A stretch of 24,489 nucleotides of DNA, from NCBI GenBank assembly GCA_018110855.1, contig JAGBFZ010000232.1, positions 1-24,489 on the forward strand, in the 5' to 3' direction. The notes beneath the pieces were generated by a model. The model did not search any database. It was given only the letters and a program-made list of their open reading frames with translations, and had not been told where the DNA came from. Position numbers and translations under genes: made by a program. The DNA is from Oscillospiraceae bacterium (lineage in GTDB: Bacteria > Bacillota > Clostridia > Oscillospirales > Ruminococcaceae). Below are positions 15,445-21,877 of this stretch, one piece after another (position 1 is the stretch's first letter; every line of letters begins with the position of its first letter).

Positions 15445-15542
15445 GCGGTACTAACAGCAAATTTAACATAGAGTGTCACAGGTTCGAATCCTGTCGGGGA
15501 GACCCGTAGCTCAGTCAGGCAGAGCATCGAAAAATGTACCGC
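15445..15542 (+). ncRNA. Y-RNA-like module A with circularly permuted tRNA-like domain
   Basis: Closing stem GCGGTAC (15445-15451) / GTACCGC (15536-15542), perfect 7 bp. The 5' side then has TAA plus CAGCAA as a one-sided bulge, and ATTT (15461-15464) pairs AAAT (15532-15535). Inside are, in this order: T-arm ACAGG-TTCGAAT-CCTGT (15478-15494) with canonical T-loop; acceptor-like stem CGGG-GAGA-CCCG (15495-15506) closed by a GNRA tetraloop; TA; and D-arm GCTC-AGTCAGGCA-GAGC (15509-15525) with the GG expected to meet the T-loop. This is tRNA order opened at the anticodon and closed at the acceptor end, as in the tRNA-mimic domain of bacterial Y RNAs (YrlA). It starts seven bases after rtcB. Structure is read from complementarity; expression is not shown. 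Confidence 0.88.
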
Positions 15543-15555
15543 GACAATTTAATAT

Positions 15556-15609
15556 AAGGCGCACACTGCAATTGTGGAATATGAATTATGGCTGATAATT
15601 TTGCGCCTT
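15556..15609 (+). ncRNA. Y-RNA-like module B (short hairpin)
   Basis: Closing stem AAGGCGCA (15556-15563) / TGCGCCTT (15602-15609), perfect 8 bp. The 5' side carries the variant motif CTGCAA three bases after the 7-bp core, followed by AATT (15570-15573) that can pair with AATT (15597-15600). No T-arm. It shares its stem with module C. Confidence 0.68.
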
Positions 15610-15622
15610 GAAAAATGTTTTA

Positions 15623-15680
15623 AAGGCGCATACAGCAATATCATATTCATCTGTCAAATGAAATGAAAATACAGCGCCTT
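15623..15680 (+). ncRNA. Y-RNA-like module C (short hairpin)
   Basis: Closing stem AAGGCGC (15623-15629) / GCGCCTT (15674-15680), perfect 7 bp, then ATA and CAGCAA on the 5' side. An inner TTCAT/ATGAA pairing (15646-15650 with 15659-15663) is possible. No tRNA-like arm. Because B and C have the same stem, the 3' strand of B can also pair with the 5' strand of C. Confidence 0.7.
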
Positions 15681-15702
15681 GTAAAATATTTAATTTCAAT
15701 TT

Positions 15703-15824
15703 ACGGCTCAGACAGCAAATGTTTGATAAATTTATCTCCAAGGCGCTATGATAAGCTTTCAGCTTACCTTGTGTTCGACTCACAGACCCTGCAAAGGGGA
15801 ATAGCAGAAATAAATATGAGCCGT
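15703..15824 (+). ncRNA. Y-RNA-like module D with T-arm and GNRA-capped stem
   Basis: Closing stem ACGGCTCA (15703-15710) / TGAGCCGT (15817-15824), perfect 8 bp, then CAGCAA on the 5' side. An inner stem GCTAT (15745-15749) / ATAGC (15801-15805) encloses three hairpins: TAAGC-TTTCA-GCTTA (15752-15766 region), T-arm TTGTG-TTCGACT-CACAG (15769-15785, with one T-G pair), and CCCT-GCAA-AGGG (15787-15798) closed by a GNRA tetraloop. T-arm followed by a capped acceptor-like stem is the same order as in module A; the D-arm is missing and a hairpin sits where a long variable arm would be. Confidence 0.8.
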
Positions 15825-15838
15825 GTCAGATCCTTATA

Positions 15839-15908
15839 AAGGCTCAGTCAGCAATACTTCCTATGGGACGCAGTATGCTCATAACGGGCGCTGCGAGGAA
15901 AGAGCCTT
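15839..15908 (+). ncRNA. Y-RNA-like module E (two-stem hairpin)
   Basis: Closing stem AAGGCTC (15839-15845) / GAGCCTT (15902-15908), perfect 7 bp, then AGT and CAGCAA. Inside, TTCCT (15858-15862) pairs AGGAA (15896-15900) and CGCAG (15869-15873) pairs CTGCG (15891-15895). No T-arm. Confidence 0.75.
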
Positions 15909-15923
15909 GCCAGCATTATTTTT

Positions 15924-16005
15924 AAGACAGTCACAGCATATTTTAATTGGTCAATGCAGGTTCAAATCCTGCCCGAAATAACATTATTTCGGTAAATCCT
16001 GTCTT
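15924..16005 (+). ncRNA. Y-RNA-like module F with T-arm
   Basis: Closing stem AAGACAG (15924-15930) / CTGTCTT (15999-16005), perfect 7 bp, then TCA and CAGCAT. Inside, T-arm GCAGG-TTCAAAT-CCTGC (15956-15972) with canonical T-loop, followed at once by a 9-bp hairpin CCGAAATAA/TTATTTCGG (15973-15992) in the acceptor position, preceded by a GGTCAAT variable-like segment. No D-arm. Its 3' end lies 20 bases before the DUF2828 start and is close to that gene's ribosome site. Confidence 0.8.
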
Positions 16006-16025
16006 GTAAAAAAGGAGTGTTTTTT

Positions 16026-17498
16026 ATGTTTGATTTTCTGAATGCTTTGAAAGCAAAGGCAAACGAGACCTTCACAGAAAACGGCGGAAGGGCGTACATA
16101 TCCACCCATTCCGACTGCCTTGACCTGTTTTTCAAGGCGGGGGCAATGAGAAATGCCTCCGAGGAGGAAATAGGCGCGGCTGTTTTAAGAGCCTATGCCG
16201 AGGACCCCAACAAGGCAATGAAGATAATCTTCTTTGCAAGGGACGTAAGAGGAGGACTTGGCGAAAGACGCTTTTTCCGCATTGCGGTGAAGCACCTGGC
16301 ATTTTCCGCTCCCGAAAGCGTTATAAAGAATATTCCCCTTTTTGCGGAATACGGAAGATTTGACGATCTCTGCACTCTTCTCGGCACTCCCTGCGAAAAT
16401 GAGGCTGCTGCTGCATTAAAGGAGCAGCTTGATAAGGACATCGCAGGCATGGCAGAGGGAAAGCCTGTTTCTCTTCTTGCTAAGTGGCTTCCCTCTGTGA
16501 ACGCTTCCTCAAAGGAAACGGTGAAAAGCGCCAAAAAGCTCTGCGATATCTTCTGCATGAGCGAAAAAAACTACCGTCAGACCCTTTCCGCACTGAGAAA
16601 ATACACCGACATCACCGAGAACCGTCTCAGAGTCATGGATTACTCCTTTGACTACGGCAAGCAGCCCTCGGGAGCAATGTTCAAGTACAAAAAAGCGTTT
16701 ATACGCAACGACAAGGAGCGGTACTGCGAATTTCTGAAAAACGTCAGCGAGGGAAAGGCTGTTCTTCATGCTGACACGCTTTATCCTTACGAAATAGTTC
16801 GCAGAGTGCTTGCAGAAATGCCCTCAAAAGAAGAAAGAAAGGCTCTTGACGTTACATGGAACAGTCTGCCCGACCATGGTGTTTCAACCGATAATGCCAT
16901 TGCGGTAATTGACGGCTCGGGTTCCATGACTTGGGGAAATAACCCCCGTCCCATTGACGCAGCGCTTTCCCTCGGAATTTACTTTGCGGAGCATAACAAG
17001 GGTGCATTCGGCGGACATTTCATCACATTTTCAAACAAGCCCCGTCTTGTGAAGGTAAAGGGAAGCGACATTTACGAAAAGGCAAATTACTGCGCTTCCT
17101 ATAACGAGTGCGCCAACACCGATCTTGAAGCAGTTTTCCTTCTTATACTGGGCACTGCCGTTGCAAAAAGAGTTCCGAAGAGCGATATGCCCAAAAGGCT
17201 GTACATTCTTTCGGATATGCAGTTTGACTGCTGTGTTGAGGGCGGAAACAGCCTGCCCCTTTTTGAGGCAATGAAGAAAAAATATGCCCGCTATGGCTAT
17301 GAGCTTCCCGAAATTGTTTTCTGGAATCTTTGCAGCAGAGGGGCTGCTATTCCCGTAACGCTTTCGCAGACAGGAGCGGCTCTTGTTTCGGGTTTCTCCC
17401 CTGCCATATTCGATATGGTGAAGTCGGGCAGCATTTCTCCCGAGGCTGTGATGGAAGAGACTATTGGCAGAGAGAGATACAAGGCTGTTGCAGCGTGA
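16026..17498 (+). CDS. DUF2828-family protein (TROVE-like repeats plus vWA domain), candidate Ro60-type RNA-binding protein
   Basis: Start at ATG 16026 (MFDFLNALK), with AAGGAG eight bases upstream; the earlier in-frame GTG at 16017 is too close to that site. The product has 490 residues. The N-terminal alpha-helical part (about 1-285) has the DUF2828 pattern ENGGRAYIST, CLDLFFKAGA, AEDPNKAMKIIFFARDVRGGLGERRFFRIA and IPLFAEYGRFDDLCTLLG, comparable to HEAT-like TROVE modules. The C-terminal vWA domain has a complete MIDAS motif AVIDGSGSMTW (near 296-300) and LYILSDMQFD. Ro60/Rsr proteins share this two-part design and bind Y RNAs. Here the gene follows the Y-RNA-like array and rtcB, so it is the natural binding partner, by inference. 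No membrane or signal segment. It is followed by a strong terminator. Confidence 0.85.
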   Translation: MFDFLNALKAKANETFTENGGRAYISTHSDCLDLFFKAGAMRNASEEEIGAAVLRAYAEDPNKAMKIIFFARDVRGGLGERRFFRIAVKHLAFSAPESVIKNIPLFAEYGRFDDLCTLLGTPCENEAAAALKEQLDKDIAGMAEGKPVSLLAKWLPSVNASSKETVKSAKKLCDIFCMSEKNYRQTLSALRKYTDITENRLRVMDYSFDYGKQPSGAMFKYKKAFIRNDKERYCEFLKNVSEGKAVLHADTLYPYEIVRRVLAEMPSKEERKALDVTWNSLPDHGVSTDNAIAVIDGSGSMTWGNNPRPIDAALSLGIYFAEHNKGAFGGHFITFSNKPRLVKVKGSDIYEKANYCASYNECANTDLEAVFLLILGTAVAKRVPKSDMPKRLYILSDMQFDCCVEGGNSLPLFEAMKKKYARYGYELPEIVFWNLCSRGAAIPVTLSQTGAALVSGFSPAIFDMVKSGSISPEAVMEETIGRERYKAVAA

Positions 17499-17512
17499 CG
17501 AGAATTGAAAAT

Positions 17513-17550
17513 ATCCGCCGTTTGTCTGATCTGGCAAACGGCGGATTTTT
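17513..17550. terminator. Strong intrinsic terminator after the DUF2828 gene
   Basis: Perfect 12-bp stem ATCCGCCGTTTG (17513-17524) / CAAACGGCGGAT (17535-17546), followed by TTTT on the plus strand. On the minus strand ATTTTC follows, so it may also end the convergent gh16 transcript. Confidence 0.9.
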
Positions 17551-17556
17551 CTATTC

Positions 17557-18339
17557 TTATTCATCAAAGGGAACAAAGGAAATGCTTTCATACTCGGCTG
17601 CAAGAGGCATTTTGCTGTCATCGAAGGCTTTGAGCCAGCTGTCTACTCCTATGCCGCACCAAGCGTTCATCATGATTTTTCCCGGGGTAACGGGTATATT
17701 TTCCGAAGCGGTATATACCTCTTCTCCGTCAACGAACCATACTATCTTATCCTTATGCCATTCAAAGGCATAGGTGTGAAAATCCTCCGAGGCGTCAAAG
17801 CCGAGGTCATGCAGATATTCGTGATTTCCCTTGCTGTCGGTGAAATAATTAAACTGAACCTTTGTGGTATCCTTGCCGAGAATCTCAATATCAATCTCAT
17901 CCCATGGATTATTATCGGAAGGTCCTGTATAAGTAAAGAACGAGGATACAACGCCGTCGTTTTTTATTGCCTTCATTCTGACCTCATAGCGTCCGTATCC
18001 GTAAAATTCCTTTGAACGGTATTCGCCTCCCGAATAGGGAACAGTACCTCCTGCGCTGTCCTTATCTATGATAAGCTGCATTTTTCCGTTTTCAAAGGTG
18101 CAGTTATCCTTTCTCCATGTGACATTGAACATACTGCCGTTGCACCAGCCGTCCGCAGGCTCGAAAAGTGATGAAGCTCCCTTTGACAGATCAACCGAGG
18201 AAATATCCTCAGCGGCAATGGCTGTTTCAGTATTTTCCGATGCTATTTCCGTATTATCCGCCTTGCCTGCGCAGGCGCATAACAGGACCGAGCAGGAGAG
18301 AAATACCGAGGCGAGCTTTAATATCATTTTATTTTTCAT
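17557..18339 (-). CDS. GH16 lichenase (beta-1,3-1,4-glucanase) lipoprotein
   Basis: A 260-residue secreted lipoprotein. After MKNKM there is a hydrophobic segment and lipobox region LLCACAG. The GH16 domain holds WDEIDIEILGKDTTKVQFNY, with nucleophile Glu148 and acid/base Glu152 in the EIDIE spacing that marks lichenases rather than laminarinases (which have one extra residue). GRYEVRMKAIKNDGVVSSFF, FHTYAFEWHKDKIVWFVDGEEVY and PGKIMMNAWCGIGVDSWL are close to Bacillus lichenases. It would cut mixed-linkage beta-glucan outside the cell to short oligosaccharides. Start at ATG 18339 is preferred; an in-frame TTG at 18348 is possible. It lies after araC on the same strand and has direct repeats upstream. 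Confidence 0.93.
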   Translation of the reverse strand: MKNKMILKLASVFLSCSVLLCACAGKADNTEIASENTETAIAAEDISSVDLSKGASSLFEPADGWCNGSMFNVTWRKDNCTFENGKMQLIIDKDSAGGTVPYSGGEYRSKEFYGYGRYEVRMKAIKNDGVVSSFFTYTGPSDNNPWDEIDIEILGKDTTKVQFNYFTDSKGNHEYLHDLGFDASEDFHTYAFEWHKDKIVWFVDGEEVYTASENIPVTPGKIMMNAWCGIGVDSWLKAFDDSKMPLAAEYESISFVPFDE

Positions 18340-18398
18340 TATTATCAACCGTCCTTCCTATAATAATCATACTCCTTTGGACAAAAAATAATATTTTA

Positions 18399-18428
18399 AT
18401 TTTGATATGTATATCATGATTTTGATAT
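18399..18428. promoter_or_regulatory. AraC-type direct repeats upstream of gh16
   Basis: ATTTTGATAT occurs twice, at 18399-18408 and 18419-18428, exactly 20 bp apart (two helical turns), with an inverted ATATCA between them at 18411-18416. The second copy touches the stop codon of araC. A possible gh16 -10 (TATTAT, 18388-18393 on the minus strand) lies just downstream. Layout fits a dimeric AraC-family activator site. Confidence 0.6.
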
Positions 18429-19171
18429 TATTTTTCTCCCCAGTTGGAACGGTAATATTTTTTCCTGAATTCATTTGGAGTCATTCCTGTATATTTTTTA
18501 AAGGTGCTTATAAAATGGCTGTGGGAGGAAAATGCAAGATAATTTCCGATATCAAGGGAAGAAAAATCAGAGTATTTCAGCATATTCTGAGCAGTTTCCA
18601 CCCGTTTTACGGCAATATATGCTGTGATGGTAACACCCACCTCCCTGCGGAAAAGCCTTGACAGATAGGCGGTGCTGAGAGAAACATACTCTGCAATATC
18701 CTCCTCGGATATTTTTGAATGAAGATGGTCATATATATAGTCCATTGTCATGATTATGGGCTTTGAATAAATATCTCCCCGGGATATCCTGTTCATCTGC
18801 TCGGTAAAATCAAGGACGGCTTCTCTGTGAAGAGAATGGATATCCTTTTCACTGACGCATTTATCTGCCTTGGAAATGTAAAGGTCGCTTAATGTATAAG
18901 CCGTTTCCATTTCCATTCCGCCCTCAACGCAGAATCTGGTGATAAGGGCTATGGTAATTATAAAATGATATTTGAGATTGCGCAGAGGATCCTCCGAAAG
19001 CACTCCCGCTCCGCTGCCGCCCAAGGGGGTCATGTGGCGTTTTACCCCCTCTGTATCGCCGTTTTTAACGCAGTCATAAAACTCAAATTCCTTTTCAAAG
19101 GGGGAATGCTTGAAGGAATATTCCCTGTTGAGAAAGGATCTGTATGTAAGCTCCTTTTCCGATTGCGGCAT
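18428..19171 (-). CDS. AraC-family transcriptional regulator
   Basis: Start at ATG 19171 (MPQSEKEL), with AAGGAG seven bases upstream, giving 247 residues. The C-terminal about 100 residues form the double helix-turn-helix AraC DNA-binding domain: IMTMDYIYDHLHSKISEEDIAEYVSLSTAYLSRLFRREVGVTI, then RVETAQNMLKYSDFSSLDIGNYLAFSSHSHFISTFKKYTGMTPNEFRK. The N-terminal part is alpha-helical and not recognised; there is no receiver or cupin motif that I can see. It stands between gh16 (downstream, same strand) and the divergent binding-protein gene, and is the probable activator of both. It has its own promoter at 19191-19219. Confidence 0.9.
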   Translation of the reverse strand: MPQSEKELTYRSFLNREYSFKHSPFEKEFEFYDCVKNGDTEGVKRHMTPLGGSGAGVLSEDPLRNLKYHFIITIALITRFCVEGGMEMETAYTLSDLYISKADKCVSEKDIHSLHREAVLDFTEQMNRISRGDIYSKPIIMTMDYIYDHLHSKISEEDIAEYVSLSTAYLSRLFRREVGVTITAYIAVKRVETAQNMLKYSDFSSLDIGNYLAFSSHSHFISTFKKYTGMTPNEFRKKYYRSNWGEK

Positions 19172-19190
19172 AATATCACTCCTTATCAAC

Positions 19191-19219
19191 ATTATACACC
19201 TGCCCGAAAATTTTTGCAA
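19191..19219 (-). promoter_or_regulatory. Promoter of araC
   Basis: On the minus strand TTGCAA (19214-19219), 17 bases, TATAAT (19191-19196), about 20 bases before the start codon. Confidence 0.75.
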
Positions 19220-19292
19220 CAAAAAAAGCTCAACTGACGGAATCAGATTTTTGCATATGATCCCTTTCTTTTTGTAAAACTAAAGATAAAAT

Positions 19293-19327
19293 ATTGATAT
19301 ATAAAGCAAAAATATGATATCTATAAT
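19293..19327 (+). promoter_or_regulatory. AraC-type repeats and -10 of the binding-protein operon
   Basis: TGATAT at 19295-19300 and again at 19315-19320, 20 bp apart, in the contexts ATTGATAT and ATATGATAT. A -10 TATAAT follows at 19322-19327 with no good -35 at the proper distance, as expected for an activator-dependent promoter. The half-site and spacing equal those before gh16. Confidence 0.55.
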
Positions 19328-19396
19328 CATCTGCTTCGGGTAAAATAAAAAGCATAAAGCATCGGCTCAATATAACATCAAAGGAGAGATATTCTT

Positions 19397-20818
19397 ATGA
19401 AAAGCGCAAAAAAAGCACTGGCATTTATGACCGCAGTAATATCCCTTTCGGGTATCATGACAGCCTGCTCGGGTAGCAGCGAGGGCGGCAGCACCGCACA
19501 GGACACCACTTCCATAACCACCGAAACAACTCCTGCAAAGGAGCTTAACGAGGAGGACGCACAGATAGTTGGCGAGATCGACACAGGCGATTCCGAAAAG
19601 CTTGAGAACGGCACAGTAAAGTGGCTTTCCTTCTGGGATCTGAACCCCGCTAACAACAAGCCCAAGTCCGTTGAGCTTGAGCTTTTTGAAACAAAGTACG
19701 GCGGAAAGATCGAGTATATCCCCACTACATACGAGACACGCTACAGCGACCTTTCCACTCAGGTTCTTGGGGGCACATCTCCCGACCTGTTCCCCGCGGC
19801 AGACCTTGACACCTTCCCCGGAAAAGCAGTTGCGGGAATGTTCGAACCCTTCGACGATTATCTTGATTTTGACAGCGACCTCTGGAGCGTGGGTGCAAAG
19901 AAGCTTTCCGACGCTCACACACTGGGCGGCAAGCATTATGTGGCAGTAGTATCCACAGACGCAGGCTGCGTCTGCATTTACAACAAACGCACAATGGAGG
20001 AAAACGGCTTTACCGACCCCGCTGAGCTTCTTGAAGAGGGCAAATGGGATTGGAACGCTTTCAAGGATATGTGCATGGAATTTGCCGACAGAGAGAACAA
20101 CAAATTCGCATTTGACGGCTGGTGGTTTGAGATAAATCTCCTGCTCACAACAGGCAAGCCTGTTGTTGGAATGGAAAACGGCGTTATTACAAGCAATCTT
20201 CTCAGCCCCGAGATGGAGCGTGCGGAGAATTTCATGCTTGATATGAACAAAAACGACCTTCCTCTTCCCAAGGCAGAATTCAGCTGGGTCGAGCAGCCTC
20301 AGCGCATTTCTGAGGGTACAACTCTCTTCTATCCCTGCGGAATCTGGGCTCTTTACGAGGCTGACCTTTCCAAGTTCGGCAAGGAGGGCGAGATCATGTT
20401 CGTTCCCATGCCCAAGGATCCCAACGCTGACAAGTATTATCTGCCTTCAGGCGTTGACGCATACGCTCTCTGCAAATCCGCACCCAATCCCGAGGGAGCA
20501 GCTGCATTTATGAAGTGCAAGCTCCTTGCAGTGGGAGACGAAAAGGCTCAGGCTATCGCTGAAAAGCAGTACCGTGAGGATTACGGCTGGACTGATGAGA
20601 TGATAGATATGTGGTACAAGACCAAGGAGCTTACAAACGAAAATCCCGTAGTTGATTTCTATGCAGGCGTTTCCTCCGACCTTTATGATATAGTGCATAA
20701 TCCTATCAAGGACGCTTCCTACAACGGCAAGGACTGGGCAACAACAAGAGACGAGATCAGCGCACCCGCACAGAATCTTATTGACGAGATGAACAAGCAG
20801 ATCGCAGAAAATTTCTGA
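19397..20818 (+). CDS. ABC transporter sugar-binding lipoprotein
   Basis: A 473-residue family 1 extracellular solute-binding protein. The signal peptide ends in the lipobox IMTAC with lipidated Cys24, followed by a Ser/Thr/Gly/Glu-rich linker. The body has the usual features: VKWLSFWDLNPANNKP, LFETKYGGKIEYIPTTYE, STQVLGGTSPDLFPAAD, and near the C-terminus YYLPSGVDAYALCKSAPNPEGAAAFM. Ligand is probably a beta-glucan oligosaccharide, given the gh16 and gh5 neighbours. AAAGGAGAG lies before the ATG. No permease or ATPase gene follows, so it must use a transporter encoded elsewhere. GH5 starts 15 bases after its stop. Confidence 0.92.
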   Translation: MKSAKKALAFMTAVISLSGIMTACSGSSEGGSTAQDTTSITTETTPAKELNEEDAQIVGEIDTGDSEKLENGTVKWLSFWDLNPANNKPKSVELELFETKYGGKIEYIPTTYETRYSDLSTQVLGGTSPDLFPAADLDTFPGKAVAGMFEPFDDYLDFDSDLWSVGAKKLSDAHTLGGKHYVAVVSTDAGCVCIYNKRTMEENGFTDPAELLEEGKWDWNAFKDMCMEFADRENNKFAFDGWWFEINLLLTTGKPVVGMENGVITSNLLSPEMERAENFMLDMNKNDLPLPKAEFSWVEQPQRISEGTTLFYPCGIWALYEADLSKFGKEGEIMFVPMPKDPNADKYYLPSGVDAYALCKSAPNPEGAAAFMKCKLLAVGDEKAQAIAEKQYREDYGWTDEMIDMWYKTKELTNENPVVDFYAGVSSDLYDIVHNPIKDASYNGKDWATTRDEISAPAQNLIDEMNKQIAENF

Positions 20819-20833
20819 TTTGAGGTATGATAT

Positions 20834-21784
20834 ATGATCAATTTTTCAGGGTATAAAAAGGGCGTCAATCTGGGCGGCTGGCTTTCCCAGTGCTGTCACA
20901 CCACAGAGCATTATGATACATTCATAAGCTCAGAGGATATTGAAAAAATCGCAGAATGGGGCGCAGATCATGTCCGCCTGCCCATTGACTACAATCTTAT
21001 TGAAAATGAGGACGGAAGTGAAAAGGAAAGCGGCTATTCCTATATCGACAATGCGGTAAAATGGTGCAGACTTTTCGGACTTAACCTTATTCTTGATCTT
21101 CATAAGACCTCGGGCTTCTCCTTTGATAAGGGCGAAAATGAGTCGGGCTTCTTTGAAAGCGTGGCTTTGCAGGAGAGATTTTACAAGCTCTGGGAGCGTC
21201 TTGCAAAGCGTTATGCCGTAAATGACGGAACCATTGCTTTTGAGCTGTTGAACGAAGTCACCGAGCAGAGCTATGCAGCTGTATGGAACAATATCATCCG
21301 AAGCTGCATTGAAAGGATACGCCGTATTGCCCCCGATACTGTTATTCTTGTGGGCGGCTACTGGCAGAACAGCCCTGACGCTGTACCGGATCTTGAGTCT
21401 CCCTATGATGACAAGGTGGTTTACAATTTCCACTGCTATGACCCGATGCCATTTACCCATCAGGGCGCATACTGGGTGGAGGATATGGATCCCTCATTCA
21501 GAAAGAGCTTTGACAGCACTGAAATAACTCCCGAATTTTTCATCAAGAGATTTGAGCGTGCCGCAGAAGCCGCAAAAAATAACGGTACTGTTCTCTACTG
21601 CGGTGAATATGGCGTTATTGACAATGCCACTCCCGAGGATACGGTAAAATGGTTTAAAGCCATAAACGCTGCATTTGAAAAAATGGGCATCTGCCGTGCC
21701 GCTTGGAGCTATAAGAAAATGGATTTCGGTCTTTCAGATGACAGAATGTCAGGAGTCATTGACGAGCTGATAAAATACTTATAA
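20834..21784 (+). CDS. Cytoplasmic GH5 beta-glucanase/oligosaccharide hydrolase
   Basis: A 316-residue GH5 enzyme without signal peptide, so intracellular. Seen: GVNLGGWLSQCCHTTEHYDTF near the N-terminus (quoted in part as GVNLGGWL), GADHVRLPIDY, ILDLHKTSGF, the acid/base Glu141 in FELLNEV, His200 and Tyr202 in YNFHCYDP, the nucleophile Glu258 in LYCGEYGV, and AWSYKKMDFG. The GGWL start is common in exo-beta-1,3-glucanase-like and related GH5 subfamilies. It probably degrades imported glucan oligosaccharides brought in via the preceding binding protein. GAGG stands eight bases before the ATG. Exact subfamily is not decided. Confidence 0.9.
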   Translation: MINFSGYKKGVNLGGWLSQCCHTTEHYDTFISSEDIEKIAEWGADHVRLPIDYNLIENEDGSEKESGYSYIDNAVKWCRLFGLNLILDLHKTSGFSFDKGENESGFFESVALQERFYKLWERLAKRYAVNDGTIAFELLNEVTEQSYAAVWNNIIRSCIERIRRIAPDTVILVGGYWQNSPDAVPDLESPYDDKVVYNFHCYDPMPFTHQGAYWVEDMDPSFRKSFDSTEITPEFFIKRFERAAEAAKNNGTVLYCGEYGVIDNATPEDTVKWFKAINAAFEKMGICRAAWSYKKMDFGLSDDRMSGVIDELIKYL

Positions 21785-21818
21785 TGACATCTTCATAATT
21801 TCGACTTCCTAAAAAACG

Positions 21819-21860
21819 CAGCCGATACTGCAGCCTTTGCAGTATCGGCTGTGTTTTTTT
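21819..21860 (+). terminator. Strong intrinsic terminator after gh5
   Basis: Perfect 14-bp stem CAGCCGATACTGCA (21819-21832) / TGCAGTATCGGCTG (21838-21851), five-base loop, then TGTTTTTTT. Confidence 0.93.
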
Positions 21861-21877
21861 GTCCATCTGACAATATG

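Noticed and set aside
15478..15528. An ordinary tRNA gene, suggested by a perfect T-arm and D-arm
   Set aside because: The arms are in permuted order, there is no anticodon arm in the normal place and the acceptor strands are joined by a GAGA tetraloop, so a tRNA-mimic within a Y-RNA-like module explains it better.
15586..15783. Minus-strand open frame of 65 codons in the RNA array
   Set aside because: It crosses modules B, C and D, has no ribosome site or family features, and follows stem sequences rather than coding bias.
15556..15908. CRISPR array, because AAGGCGC/GCGCCTT recur
   Set aside because: The repeats are only 7-8 bases, come in complementary pairs as stem strands and have unequal spacing; there are no cas genes.
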